In this document: in pieces, positions 7,626 to 15,365 of the stretch
How positions within the stretch are numbered: position 1 is the stretch's first letter
Layout of the letters: each line of letters starts with the position of its first letter
NCBI GenBank assembly: GCA_964626565.1
Contig: CAZVFX010000004.1
Location: 40,349-104,348, forward strand
Reading direction: 5' to 3'
DNA length: 64,000 bases
From: CAZVFX01 sp964626565
GTDB lineage: Bacteria; Myxococcota_A; UBA9042; CAIXZC01
Translations under genes and position numbers: made by a program
Notes under the pieces: generated by a model
Database searches by the model: none
What the model was told of the DNA's origin: nothing
What the model saw: only the letters and a program-made list of their open reading frames with translations

Positions 7626-9563
7626 ATGAAGTTCAATTGCCCAAAGTGTAAAAAGGAATTCGCCCTTTCCGATAAGTTGAAAGGCAAGACCCTGAAAGTG
7701 AGGTGTACTTCGTGCGGCTCAGCCTTCAAGATGAAGGTTGTGGCGCGCAGCCAGGCACCCGCAGCCGCGAAGAAGCCGGCGAAGAGCACTGCCCGCTTCC
7801 ATCCCGATTCGGCGGCTAAGGCCAGGGAAGAGGTCGAACGGGACGAGGCCAAAGCCGCGGCCCGGAAGGCGAAAGCACAAAGAACCGCCCCTCCCAAATT
7901 GGCCGCTGTCCCCCCGGCAGCAAAACCCACTCCGCCGCCCGTGCCCCCTCCGGCCCCGGAGCCGAAACCGGTCAAGTGGTACGCCATCGTCGCGAAAAAA
8001 CGCCTGGGGCCCATGCCCTTCGGCGCGCTCAAGCGGCTTATTGCCGACGGTAAGGTCACCAGTAGTGCCAATGTGTGGCGCAAAGGGATGAAAGCCTGGG
8101 TGCCCGCGGGCACGGTTAGTGAGTTGGACGAATATCTTGCCGCCATTCCCGCCCCCCCGCCGGTCCCGGAAACAGTGCCTGAGCCCAAGCCCGAGCCGCA
8201 GCCTGCGCCGGAGCCGAAGCCTGAGCCGAAAATCGAGTCGAAGCCGGAACCCGCTCCCGAGGTGGAAAAGGCTGCGGTCAAGCCGAGCGGCGACCCTTCG
8301 AAGCCGCGCAGCGACGAGAGCGCACCGTGGGAACTGTCCACTCCGTTCAACGACCCCGCAGCCGAAGAAGAGATTGCCAAAGTGCTGGAAGTCAGCGAAG
8401 GGGATAGCACCGGCGCGGAGCCGCCGGCCGTCGCCGACGTTGAGATCAGCACCCTGGACGCCAGCTTCTTCGATTCTGCTCCCGAAGTTCCGGTGCTGCC
8501 GAAAGGGGAAGATGAGATCGTGCTTCTCGACGGCCCGGCGTTCCCCATGGAACTGGAAGAGCATCATGTCGACAAAGATGCGCGGGCAAGCCTCAAAGAC
8601 TTCAGCGTCATGGTGCGCCTGAGCCGCCGCAACCGGACCAAGCAGGTGGGCCTCCTCATCGGCCTCGGCGCAGTGGCGGTGGCCGCCTTGTTCGCAATCT
8701 TCACCTTTGGTGATCCGCTGGCCGTCATCTTCCCGGAAAAGGAGTATCACGCCGCAGCCCAGGGTGATTTCAAGGGACTCTTCTCCGAGTACGAGAAGAG
8801 GCAGGCGGAGAAAAAGCAAAAAGAGGCGCAGAAAGAGAAGGTGGAGAAAAAGGCGGCCCGGGACCAGTCCGTCGCCAACGCTGACGAACTCCTGAAATCG
8901 ATGCAGGACGAAGTGCTCACCGTATCGTTCAGTGAGGATGAATTGGGCCTGGACAAGGAGCGTTTCGCATCCAAGCTCAAAGAGAAAAAAGGCCGCCACA
9001 AACCGTCGGATAAGAAGAGGGACCACACCAAGAAGAGGGTGGACAAACGCCATAAGCCTGTTGATGAGGGGGACGACGGCGAGCTTTCGCTCTCCGAACT
9101 GGCCGCTGCAGAAGAACGGAAGAAGACGGCACTCGATGGCAGCACCATATCCAACTCCGGGGGTGCGAATTCCGGGAAAGTGGTCGACGGCATGGACTCC
9201 TCCATGGGCAAGGTTTTCGGTGGCCCGTCACACCTGAAAGAACGAAAGATTGACGCTTCGGTGGCCAAGCGGGAAGGGGACGGCTCTTCCCTGAAGATCA
9301 TGGTCGCCAAACGCGTCGGCGCCAAGGTACGAGGCAAGCGCAAACACCTGCAGCGCTGCGTGGAGAACCACAGCGGCTATGCCGGCAGCGGCGCCAGCCT
9401 GCGGATCAATCTCCACTTCTCCGATAAGGGAGAAGTGCGAAAGGTCAGCGTCAAGGACGGCAACGACCAACTGGAAGCCTGCTTCCAGGAGGCGTTCCAC
9501 GGCTGGCGCCTGTCAATGGTCAATCGCAAGATCAAGATCCCCATCGCACTCAAATTCCAATGA
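7626..9563 (+). CDS. Zinc-ribbon / GYF_2 / AgmX-PglI C-terminal domain envelope protein
   Basis: The 645-residue protein combines modules seen in myxobacterial envelope proteins. An N-terminal zinc ribbon (CPKCKKEF ... CTSCGSAF, residues 5-38) is followed by a Pro/Glu/Ala-rich linker. A GYF_2 domain follows at about 115-170 (KWYAIVAKKRLGPMPFGALK), then a second acidic Pro-rich linker with PEPKPEP runs. One membrane helix lies at about 340-362 (VGLLIGLGAVAVAALFAIF). After a charged Lys/Glu region, the C-terminal domain at about 575-640 resembles the AgmX/PglI C-terminal domain, a TonB-like fold (NLHFSDKGEVRKVSVKDG with paired Cys). The topology puts the zinc ribbon and GYF_2 in the cytoplasm and the TonB-like end in the periplasm. 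Its exact role is unknown; gliding or energy-transduction scaffolds use this build. Confidence 0.85.
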   Translation: MKFNCPKCKKEFALSDKLKGKTLKVRCTSCGSAFKMKVVARSQAPAAAKKPAKSTARFHPDSAAKAREEVERDEAKAAARKAKAQRTAPPKLAAVPPAAKPTPPPVPPPAPEPKPVKWYAIVAKKRLGPMPFGALKRLIADGKVTSSANVWRKGMKAWVPAGTVSELDEYLAAIPAPPPVPETVPEPKPEPQPAPEPKPEPKIESKPEPAPEVEKAAVKPSGDPSKPRSDESAPWELSTPFNDPAAEEEIAKVLEVSEGDSTGAEPPAVADVEISTLDASFFDSAPEVPVLPKGEDEIVLLDGPAFPMELEEHHVDKDARASLKDFSVMVRLSRRNRTKQVGLLIGLGAVAVAALFAIFTFGDPLAVIFPEKEYHAAAQGDFKGLFSEYEKRQAEKKQKEAQKEKVEKKAARDQSVANADELLKSMQDEVLTVSFSEDELGLDKERFASKLKEKKGRHKPSDKKRDHTKKRVDKRHKPVDEGDDGELSLSELAAAEERKKTALDGSTISNSGGANSGKVVDGMDSSMGKVFGGPSHLKERKIDASVAKREGDGSSLKIMVAKRVGAKVRGKRKHLQRCVENHSGYAGSGASLRINLHFSDKGEVRKVSVKDGNDQLEACFQEAFHGWRLSMVNRKIKIPIALKFQ

Positions 9564-9811
9564 GCCGCTTTCGCTTCAGACGCTCTTCATGGCTTGACCC
9601 CTCCCCCCGCCCCGGTTCCACCTGGATGACCATACTCTTCCTGGCCGCGGCCCTGGTTTTTGTCCTCCTTGCCGGCAGCAAATTGGCGGATAGAATGGCC
9701 GGGTGCTATGTGGACATGGCGGGAGAAGAAGCCGCCGGCCAGGATAACGCAGGGAGTCAGGAAGAGGCGGAGCCCACTCCCGGAACAAACATCAAAATAC
9801 GTACTCAGTAG
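9560..9811 (+). CDS. Small single-span membrane protein
   Basis: An 83-residue protein whose ATG overlaps the stop codon of the preceding gene (ATGA), suggesting coupled translation. It has a basic N-terminus (RFRFRR), one membrane helix at about 22-41 (MTILFLAAALVFVLLAGSKL) and an acidic, Pro/Glu-rich tail. No family is recognised. The position suggests a partner of the upstream envelope protein. Confidence 0.6.
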   Translation: MSRFRFRRSSWLDPSPRPGSTWMTILFLAAALVFVLLAGSKLADRMAGCYVDMAGEEAAGQDNAGSQEEAEPTPGTNIKIRTQ

Positions 9812-9843
9812 CCAAGTTTTCCGTCGGCAAAAGAAATAATCTC

Positions 9844-9871
9844 TTGACTTCTTTGACGCGGTGCGTTATCT
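9844..9871 (+). promoter_or_regulatory. Predicted sigma70-type promoter for the phasin-like gene
   Basis: TTGACT, 16 bases, TTATCT, about 60 bases upstream of the start at 9930. The sequence CTTTGACGC occurs twice here (9851-9859 and 9870-9878) and might be an operator, though two copies prove little. Confidence 0.45.
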
Positions 9872-9929
9872 TTGACGCATGGAGTCGTCGGATGGAATTG
9901 GCCATCGGCGGCAGCAAGGAGGTAATAAA

Positions 9930-10382
9930 ATGAAGGATAAGGCAATCGATTTTGGCGCTCGCGTGAAAGAGACCGTGCAGCATGCCCAGAAACAGATCCA
10001 GGGATTCGAGGAAGATGTTCAGAAATTCGTCAGCAACGTCCAGGAAAAGCTGGTGGCAACCCCCATGGAGCAGGCCAAGAAGGTTGATGACCTGCTCAGG
10101 ACCGTGGCGGTAAAGGACTTCGTGGAAAAGATCCGTGCAGTGGAGATGTTCAAGCAGGGCCAGGCGGTTCGCAAGGACCTCCTTGAGCGCTTCGGCCTCG
10201 TGGCCGCAGACGAAGTTGAGGCCCTCAACAAGAAGGTCGCCACCCTGCAGAAGAAGTTCAACACCCTGTCACGGAAGAAGACCCCGGTGACCCAGGCCAC
10301 GTTCAACGCCCTGGAAAAACGCCTCGCCAAGCTGGAGAAGAAGGCTACCCCGAAGAAGAAGGCCCCGGCGAAGAAGAAGTAG
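9930..10382 (+). CDS. Phasin-like helical protein with Lys/Ala-rich tail
   Basis: A 150-residue, almost entirely helical protein. Residues 1-80 are amphipathic (VKETVQHAQKQIQGFEEDVQ). Residues about 85-135 form a coiled coil (ADEVEALNKKVATLQKKFNTL ending ALEKRLAKLEKK). The tail is a run of Lys, Ala and Pro like that of PhaF-type phasins. This build fits proteins coating polyhydroxyalkanoate granules or binding DNA through the tail; no polyester synthase is nearby, so the role is inferred. The ATG at 9930 was chosen over one 51 bases upstream because AGGAGG precedes it by eight bases. It is monocistronic and converges on the fumarase genes across a heptamer array. Confidence 0.65.
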   Translation: MKDKAIDFGARVKETVQHAQKQIQGFEEDVQKFVSNVQEKLVATPMEQAKKVDDLLRTVAVKDFVEKIRAVEMFKQGQAVRKDLLERFGLVAADEVEALNKKVATLQKKFNTLSRKKTPVTQATFNALEKRLAKLEKKATPKKKAPAKKK

Positions 10383-10389
10383 TAAGGCA

Positions 10390-10444
10390 GGGTCCAGGGT
10401 CAGGTTCCAGGTTTCACTGCTAACTGCTAACGCTAACTGCTAAC
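10390..10444. repeat. Heptamer array, GGGTCCA-type then TGCTAAC units
   Basis: About eight units: four of a CCCTGG/CCAGGGT family (10390-10417), then TGCTAAC, TGCTAAC, GCTAAC (six bases) and TGCTAAC. It fills the gap between convergent genes and includes the stop codon of the fumarase beta gene (10433-10435). Confidence 0.9.
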
Positions 10445-11017
10445 AAGGTCGGCCAGCGCAGCAGCCGACTTTTCTCTGACGGTTTTGTGCAGACTGTTCC
10501 CCTTGCTGTCCATGGTGACCAGGGCGGGGAAATCTTCCACTTCCAGCACCCAGAACGCTTCCGGCGTTCCGAACTCCTCCAGCTTGAGAACGTCCACCAC
10601 TTTTGTGATGCGTTTGGCCAGCAGTGCTGCGACGCCGCCCACCGCGTGGAGATAGACGCTCCCTGTCTTGCCTAGACCTGCCAGGGTTTTTTCGCCCATC
10701 CCTCCCTTGCCGATTGCGCCCGCCAGTCCGTATTCCTCCAGCACCGTCGCCTGGTAGGGCTCCTCGCGAATGCTCGTCGTGGGGCCGGCAGCCACCACTT
10801 CCCAACCTGATTCGGTTTTGCGTACGACCGGGCCGCAGTGGTAGATGAAAGTGTCCTTGAGTAGAGACCGCAGGTCGTCGGGGCGCTCTTCCACCAGGTA
10901 CTTGTGCGCGGCGTCCCTTCCGGTGACTATTTTTCCATACAAGCGCACTTCATCGCCCATGTCCAGGTCAGCGATGACCGCAGGATCAGCGGGCAGATCG
11001 ATTCTCACCTTTTTCAT
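10433..11017 (-). CDS. Class I fumarate hydratase, beta subunit (C-terminal domain)
   Basis: A 194-residue protein matching the beta subunit or C-terminal half of class I iron-sulfur fumarases and tartrate dehydratases. Together with the alpha subunit it interconverts fumarate and malate. Visible are the swivel-domain features LYGKIVTGRDAAHKYL and HCGPVV, AAGPTTSIRE and GKGGMGEKT. The product malate is also the substrate of the malic enzyme 8 kb away. The ATG at 11017 overlaps the stop codon of the alpha gene as ATGA and has GGAGGTG upstream; a longer frame starting at 11089 lies inside the alpha gene. The last residues VSS and the stop codon come from heptamer repeat units. L-tartrate dehydratase beta is an alternative by sequence alone. 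Confidence 0.9.
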   Translation of the reverse strand: MKKVRIDLPADPAVIADLDMGDEVRLYGKIVTGRDAAHKYLVEERPDDLRSLLKDTFIYHCGPVVRKTESGWEVVAAGPTTSIREEPYQATVLEEYGLAGAIGKGGMGEKTLAGLGKTGSVYLHAVGGVAALLAKRITKVVDVLKLEEFGTPEAFWVLEVEDFPALVTMDSKGNSLHKTVREKSAAALADLVSS

Positions 11018-11916
11018 CCCTGCACCTCCACGTCCCCGATGTGGTAACCATCTGCTCCGAAACGCAAAGTCTTTCTCCGCAGCGCCCAACAGCCGTAGGC
11101 GATGGTTACGAAGTATGACGCCGGGTGGCGATGTGCGTACGCCGCTTTGACTCCGAGCACGGTGGTCTCACCGCCAAAGCCCATGGCTCCGATCCCCAGC
11201 CGATTCGCTTTTTCAACCAACCGCTCCTCTAGTGCGGCTAGTTCGGGGAGCTCTGACCTGTCGTCGAGGGGCCTCAGGAGTTGTTTCTTGGCCAGGGCAT
11301 ACGACTGAGTGCGGTCGCCGCCGATGGCCACCCCGATGATTCCGGGGCCGCAGCCGAATCCCTGGGCCTCGAAGATACCGTCCAGGACCACCTTCTCTAC
11401 ACCGGCAAGGTCCCTTCCCGCACCCGCCGGCCCGTGGGGCAACTTGTACTGGCAGGACACGTTTTCGCTGCCGCCCCCTTTGAGCAGCAACTGTACGGTC
11501 AACTCGTCCCCGTCGTTTTCTTCGAAGTAGAAGGCGGGGTACAGCGCGCCCGAATTGTCGCCGGTGTTCTTGCCCGAGAGCGGGTCCACCGCGTTGGGCC
11601 TCAACAGCGCCATCGCAGTAGCCTTGGCCAACTGCCGCCGGGTCAACCCTCGCACTTTCTCCTTGTCCCAGGTCCGGGGTATGTTGGTGTAGAAAGTCGG
11701 GTAGCCGGTGTCCTGGCAGATGGGGCTTTCGAGCTGGTCTGCCAGTTCGATGTTCTCCACGATTGCGTCCAGTGCGGCCCGGCCGGCGGGCTTGGTTTCA
11801 TTCTGCTGCGCCTGCTTCAGCGCCGCGGTCACGTCCGCGGGCAGGCGGGTGGACGCGGCCCGGATGGTCTCGCCAATCGCCTGTTCGAGTTGCGCGTAGT
11901 TTACCTGGATGGGCAT
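11014..11916 (-). CDS. Class I fumarate hydratase, alpha subunit (4Fe-4S)
   Basis: A 300-residue alpha subunit carrying the labile 4Fe-4S cluster. Three Cys regions expected of the family are visible: SPICQDTGYPTFY, GGGSENVSCQYKLPHG and GFGCGPGIIGVAIGG. The start at ATG 11916 has AGGAGG at a good distance and gives PIQVNYAQLEQAI as the N-terminus; an upstream ATG at 11937 would overlap the previous gene. It lies 17 bases downstream of a small membrane protein and overlaps the beta gene by four bases, so the two subunits are made together. Fumarase is favoured over tartrate dehydratase only on general metabolic grounds. Confidence 0.92.
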   Translation of the reverse strand: MPIQVNYAQLEQAIGETIRAASTRLPADVTAALKQAQQNETKPAGRAALDAIVENIELADQLESPICQDTGYPTFYTNIPRTWDKEKVRGLTRRQLAKATAMALLRPNAVDPLSGKNTGDNSGALYPAFYFEENDGDELTVQLLLKGGGSENVSCQYKLPHGPAGAGRDLAGVEKVVLDGIFEAQGFGCGPGIIGVAIGGDRTQSYALAKKQLLRPLDDRSELPELAALEERLVEKANRLGIGAMGFGGETTVLGVKAAYAHRHPASYFVTIAYGCWALRRKTLRFGADGYHIGDVEVQG

Positions 11917-11933
11917 CACGGTCCTCCTGCGGG

Positions 11934-12191
11934 TCACGGAAGTTCAAAGAAAGAGCGTATTACGAAAACCGGGTAGTCCAGCACTACATTAAAGAGGATT
12001 ACGAGAACGACAAACCATGTCATCGCGGCCGCGACAAATAGCGGCGCCGCCTGCTTCAAGCCGGTAACTTTCTTCACTGCCAGCACTACTCCGGCAGACG
12101 AGAGCAGCGCGGCCGCGGCCAGGATGGCCAGAATCCGTGTGTCGAGAGCGAAGAAACCGCCGTACAGCTTTGCGATAAGGTGCAGGCTCAA
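11934..12191 (-). CDS. Small membrane protein, two helices
   Basis: An 85-residue protein with two hydrophobic segments (ILAILAAAALLSSAGVVLAV and LFVAAAMTWFVVLVILFNVV). The start is taken as TTG 12191, which overlaps the stop codon of the CPBP gene as TTGA and has GGGAAGAG upstream. Longer frames run antisense through the CPBP gene and are unlikely. No family is recognised. Confidence 0.55.
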   Translation of the reverse strand: MSLHLIAKLYGGFFALDTRILAILAAAALLSSAGVVLAVKKVTGLKQAAPLFVAAAMTWFVVLVILFNVVLDYPVFVIRSFFELP

Positions 12192-12733
12192 GTCTCTTCC
12201 CGTTGGTGTGAACCGAGCAGTCGCAGGTTCACGAGGTTCACGAGAAAGTGCGATACTATTACGGGGACCAGCGCCCCGCAAGCGAGGACCATGATACCCC
12301 AAACCAGTCCTAGAGCAAGGGCAAAAAGGGACCAGGCAAAGTAGCGGGGAAGGAAGAAGCCGTGGAGAGCCCCGAACAGAAGTGAAGAAACCACCAGCCC
12401 CCACTCCTGCAGCATGCAACCTCTAAACAGCAACTCTTCGCCTACCGAGCTGGCCGCGGCCAGCAGCACGACGTGGGCCATGCCCGGTCGGCCGAGCGCC
12501 TCGCTCAGAAGGTCAGCCAGGTTCCTGGCCCAGGCAAAACGGCGCACTGAGATCGCACTGAACACAATCACCGCCAGCGCCAGCGCAGCACCCAGGCCGA
12601 GCCACACCGGCGTGTCCGCCTGCCACCAGACCAGGGTCACTCCGTCCGACAGCAGATCCCACACTATGCAACCCGCGGCCAGCAGCCCGTAGAACACAAC
12701 CGTAGCCAGTGTAAATCGTCCTTCCCGACTCAT
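12188..12733 (-). CDS. CPBP-family intramembrane metalloprotease
   Basis: A 181-residue, multi-span membrane protein of the CPBP (CAAX protease/bacteriocin-processing, Abi) family. It has the motif EELLFRG near residue 107 (paired Glu and Arg), GALHGF (His) and SHFLVNLVN (second His and Asn) near the C-terminus, the expected active-site set. The ATG at 12733 is favoured since the upstream extension is not protein-like. The gene has no Shine-Dalgarno sequence. A -10-like CATACT ends only seven bases before the ATG, so its mRNA may be leaderless. It heads the group CPBP - small membrane protein - fumarase alpha - beta. Confidence 0.85.
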   Translation of the reverse strand: MSREGRFTLATVVFYGLLAAGCIVWDLLSDGVTLVWWQADTPVWLGLGAALALAVIVFSAISVRRFAWARNLADLLSEALGRPGMAHVVLLAAASSVGEELLFRGCMLQEWGLVVSSLLFGALHGFFLPRYFAWSLFALALGLVWGIMVLACGALVPVIVSHFLVNLVNLRLLGSHQREET

Positions 12734-12740
12734 GGTGCGA

Positions 12741-12770
12741 AGTATGCCAGATGATGGCCACCCATGTCCA
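12741..12770 (-). promoter_or_regulatory. Possible promoter placing the transcript start at the CPBP start codon
   Basis: On the minus strand TGGACA, 18 bases, CATACT, then seven bases to the ATG at 12733. Confidence 0.35.
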
Positions 12771-12778
12771 TGCTTCAA

Positions 12779-12806
12779 GCTGTCCGCTGACGGCTGATCG
12801 CTGATA
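12779..12806. repeat. Heptamer array, four GCTGANN units
   Basis: GCTGTCC, GCTGACG, GCTGATC and GCTGATA in perfect seven-base phase, followed by GCCGCC. It lies between divergent genes, just upstream of the promoter at 12819. Confidence 0.8.
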
Positions 12807-12818
12807 GCCGCCTCAATG

Positions 12819-12846
12819 TTGACTTTCAACCTGTGCGTCATAGAAT
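12819..12846 (+). promoter_or_regulatory. Predicted sigma70-type promoter for the secreted repeat protein
   Basis: TTGACT, 16 bases, TAGAAT; 29 bases upstream of the ATG at 12876, which has GGAGGAGG before it. Confidence 0.6.
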
Positions 12847-12875
12847 ACTTCGGGTAAGGAAAGGAGGAGGCGAAC

Positions 12876-13712
12876 ATGATTGGCAGAAGCTGTTTCGCAC
12901 TGGCCATGGCCGTTTTCATGCTGGCAGCCGCCCCGGCAGCCGCCCAGGAAAAGACCAACCCCAAAGAGATAGTCATCGGCGTAGTCACCATCACCATGGA
13001 CTCTGAGTACGTGGTGTTGGAGGTGAACGGGGAGAAATGGGAGGAGTACTACTTTGAGGAAGACGGGTACTCACTGGTGGTGGAAGGTGTCGACCGCACC
13101 AAGAAGAACGTGTTCAAGCTTACCCCCATCTACGAAGAGTTGAGATTCGCCGAGGTCACCATCAAACCCGGCGACTGGAAGCTGGCTCGCCTAGACAAAC
13201 AGACCCGCCAGTGGCAGGCCAAAAGAAAAGTGAAATTCAAGAAATGGAAGCCCGGCGAGCGGGAGAAACACCTTAGCGAAGAAGAGGCCCAGGAGTTGAA
13301 GCGTCAGCAGGAAGAGCAGAAGAAGGCCGAAGAAGATGCTCGTCGAATGGAAGAGGAAAAGAAGAAAGTCGAGGCGGCCCAAAAGGCCGAGGCGGCCAAA
13401 AAAGCCGAGGCGGCCAAAAAAGCCGCCGAGGCCAAACCCGAAACGGAAAATAACAAAGCCCCAACCGTAAGGGAGGGGGCCCCCGAGGCCGAAAAGGCCG
13501 AGAACCCGGCGACGGCGACGGCGACGGAAACGGCGACGGAAACGAAAGAAGAATCGAAGGAAGAAACGAAAGAAGAACCGAAAGCCGAAACGGAAAATAA
13601 CAAAGCCCCAACCGTAAGGGAGGGGGCCCCCGAGGCCGAAAAGGCCGAGAACCCGGCGACGGCGACGGCGACGGAAACGGCGACGGAAACGAAAGAAGCC
13701 CCCGCCGAGTAG
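12876..13712 (+). CDS. Secreted protein with coiled coil and duplicated acidic tail
   Basis: A 278-residue protein with a signal peptide (MIGRSCFALAMAVFMLAAAPAAA, cleavage before QEK). A small globular domain follows at about 30-120, with beta-like sequence IVIGVVTITMDSEYVVLEVN. A highly charged helical region (about 125-180) follows, rich in Glu, Lys and Ala. The tail contains a 112-base segment present twice without visible difference (13439-13550 and 13586-13697). Each copy encodes NNKAPTVREGAPEAEKAE followed by Ala-Thr runs. The duplication looks recent because the DNA itself is identical. The gene ends three bases before the start of the L,D-transpeptidase gene, which suggests a link to the cell wall. 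The function is unknown. Confidence 0.75.
   Translation: MIGRSCFALAMAVFMLAAAPAAAQEKTNPKEIVIGVVTITMDSEYVVLEVNGEKWEEYYFEEDGYSLVVEGVDRTKKNVFKLTPIYEELRFAEVTIKPGDWKLARLDKQTRQWQAKRKVKFKKWKPGEREKHLSEEEAQELKRQQEEQKKAEEDARRMEEEKKKVEAAQKAEAAKKAEAAKKAAEAKPETENNKAPTVREGAPEAEKAENPATATATETATETKEESKEETKEEPKAETENNKAPTVREGAPEAEKAENPATATATETATETKEAPAE
13439..13697 (+). repeat. 112-base direct repeat inside a coding sequence (two copies, 147-base period)
   Basis: Copies at 13439-13550 and 13586-13697 appear identical over 112 bases and keep the reading frame. Each contains ACCGTAAGGGAGGGGGCC, a sequence resembling the dispersed GC-rich element elsewhere in the window, followed by runs of GGCGAC. Confidence 0.9.
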
Positions 13713-13715
13713 CCC

Positions 13716-15365
13716 TTGCCGTTCCCCACACGCATTTTCCCACTTTTTGCGTTGTGCCTGATCGCTGCCTGCAGCGGCGTCCCCACCGAAGCCGAGCAAC
13801 TGAATGTCAAAGTAATCTCCGCTCACCAGGTGCTGAAATACCTGCAACAAACCCCTGACCCCGGACCCTGCCTCTATCCTCCCGAGGAGCATCCTTCCTG
13901 CCAACAGTTGCAGGAATGGGCCGATGTCGCCAAAGCCGTGGTCCAACACGGACTGACCCCCGAGACCCTCGGCTGGGATGCCCCGGGCCGTCATGCCGAA
14001 GCTTGCCCCGCGTTTGAACTGGCGGCAGAAGAGAAAGCCGCGGGCCTTACCGGCGCGGCGTTCACCGTCGGTTCTCTGAAAGGAGAGTTCACCATCGCGG
14101 AGGCCATGCCCGAACTGCAACGCCTGGACCCGGCCTTGTGGGCCAGGGTCGAGGACGCGTACAAGGCGGGCCATGCACGCCGCAAACTGGGCTGCGACGC
14201 GGCCCGGGATTACCTGGCCGCAGTCGCGGCCACCGGCGTCGCCCTGCTGGAAGGGCGCAAAGGCGCCGAAGAATACGTCGCGTCCCGCATGAACCTGCTC
14301 CCGGCAGCCCCGGTTGCCCTCGCTCCTTTCTATCCGGCCACCAAATCCTACGCCCGCCTGCTCGAGGCCCGAAACCAGTACTCCGCCCTGGTCGAACATG
14401 GGGGCTATTCCACCCTGGGTAAGGCAACCTCAAAACTCAGGCGAGGGCGCAAAGGCAAGGCGGTCGCGGCGCTGCGGGAGAGACTGCGGAAGGAAGGATT
14501 CGGGGACGGGAAGGACAGCGGCGTTTTTGACGGCCCCCTCGAGATGTCCATCAAGACCTTCCAGGCAGTGCACATGCTTCCTGAAACCGGCAAGGTGGAT
14601 CGAGGGACCCTGAAACGATTGAATGTCTCCGCGGCCGACAAGCTGCGCCGTATCGACCTGGCCCTCGCACACTTGCGCACCGGGCCCGCCCCCTGGGACC
14701 CTTCCTACCTGCTGGTCCAAGCGCCCCACGGCTTTCTGGAGTTGTACCTGGACGGCTCCTTCGTCCGCCAGTTCCGCACTGTTCTGGGCAGCGCGAAGAA
14801 GATTCACAACCAGGAAACGGGCCGCAAAGAGTATGCTTTCCGGACGTTGCCCGTAAACTCCGTGGTCAAACGGATAATCTTCAACCCGGAGTGGATCGTC
14901 CCCGACTCAATAGCGAAGGCGGAAATCGAGCCGAGATTGGAGGAGGACCCGGGCTACCTGGGCCGCCACGGCTACCGCATCTTCGAGTACAAAGGGGGCA
15001 AGAAGCTGTACATTCAGGGGCCCGGCAAGGGGAATGCGCTGGGGAGGGTAAAATTCCTCTTTCCCAACGACTATGGTTACTATCTCCACGACACGTCGCA
15101 GAAGCACCTGTTCAAGAAACGCCGCCGCCTGTTCTCTCACGGTTGCGTGAGGGTTCAACACGCGCTGAAACTCGGGGCCCTCATCCTCACCAGAGACCGG
15201 GGTTACACCTGGGACAAGATCCGCAGTATCCTCAAAGACGGCGACCCTTACGAAGTCAAACTGGTGACCCCCATCCCCATCTACGTAATCTACAGCACCG
15301 TAGCCGCCGACTCCCACGGCCGCCTCCTGTTCATGCCGGATGTGTATCGGTTGGAGAAGGACTAG
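13716..15365 (+). CDS. L,D-transpeptidase (YcbB-like) lipoprotein with peptidoglycan-binding domain
   Basis: Expected to form 3-3 crosslinks in peptidoglycan or attach proteins to it, in the periplasm. The 549-residue protein starts with a lipoprotein signal (FALCLIAACSG, lipobox Cys near residue 20). A long N-terminal scaffold comes next, then a PG_binding_1 domain at about 245-300 (FDGPLEMSIKTFQAVHMLPE). The YkuD catalytic domain spans about 330-500, with SHGCVRVQHA holding the catalytic Cys. The order scaffold - PG-binding - YkuD is that of YcbB/LdtD. The start is TTG at 13716, three bases after the previous stop codon. Its stop codon shares the palindrome CTAG with the convergent radical-SAM gene. 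Confidence 0.9.
   Translation: MPFPTRIFPLFALCLIAACSGVPTEAEQLNVKVISAHQVLKYLQQTPDPGPCLYPPEEHPSCQQLQEWADVAKAVVQHGLTPETLGWDAPGRHAEACPAFELAAEEKAAGLTGAAFTVGSLKGEFTIAEAMPELQRLDPALWARVEDAYKAGHARRKLGCDAARDYLAAVAATGVALLEGRKGAEEYVASRMNLLPAAPVALAPFYPATKSYARLLEARNQYSALVEHGGYSTLGKATSKLRRGRKGKAVAALRERLRKEGFGDGKDSGVFDGPLEMSIKTFQAVHMLPETGKVDRGTLKRLNVSAADKLRRIDLALAHLRTGPAPWDPSYLLVQAPHGFLELYLDGSFVRQFRTVLGSAKKIHNQETGRKEYAFRTLPVNSVVKRIIFNPEWIVPDSIAKAEIEPRLEEDPGYLGRHGYRIFEYKGGKKLYIQGPGKGNALGRVKFLFPNDYGYYLHDTSQKHLFKKRRRLFSHGCVRVQHALKLGALILTRDRGYTWDKIRSILKDGDPYEVKLVTPIPIYVIYSTVAADSHGRLLFMPDVYRLEKD

Noticed and set aside
7719..9053. A 444-codon minus-strand frame opposite the GYF_2/AgmX-type gene
   Set aside because: Low-complexity Phe/Arg/Leu mirror of Lys/Glu/Pro-rich coding sequence on the other strand.
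2670..9870. Shared GACGCGGTGCG in two promoter regions (about 2681 and 9855) as a regulator site
   Set aside because: Only two copies, in opposite orientation to their genes, and short for GC-rich DNA.
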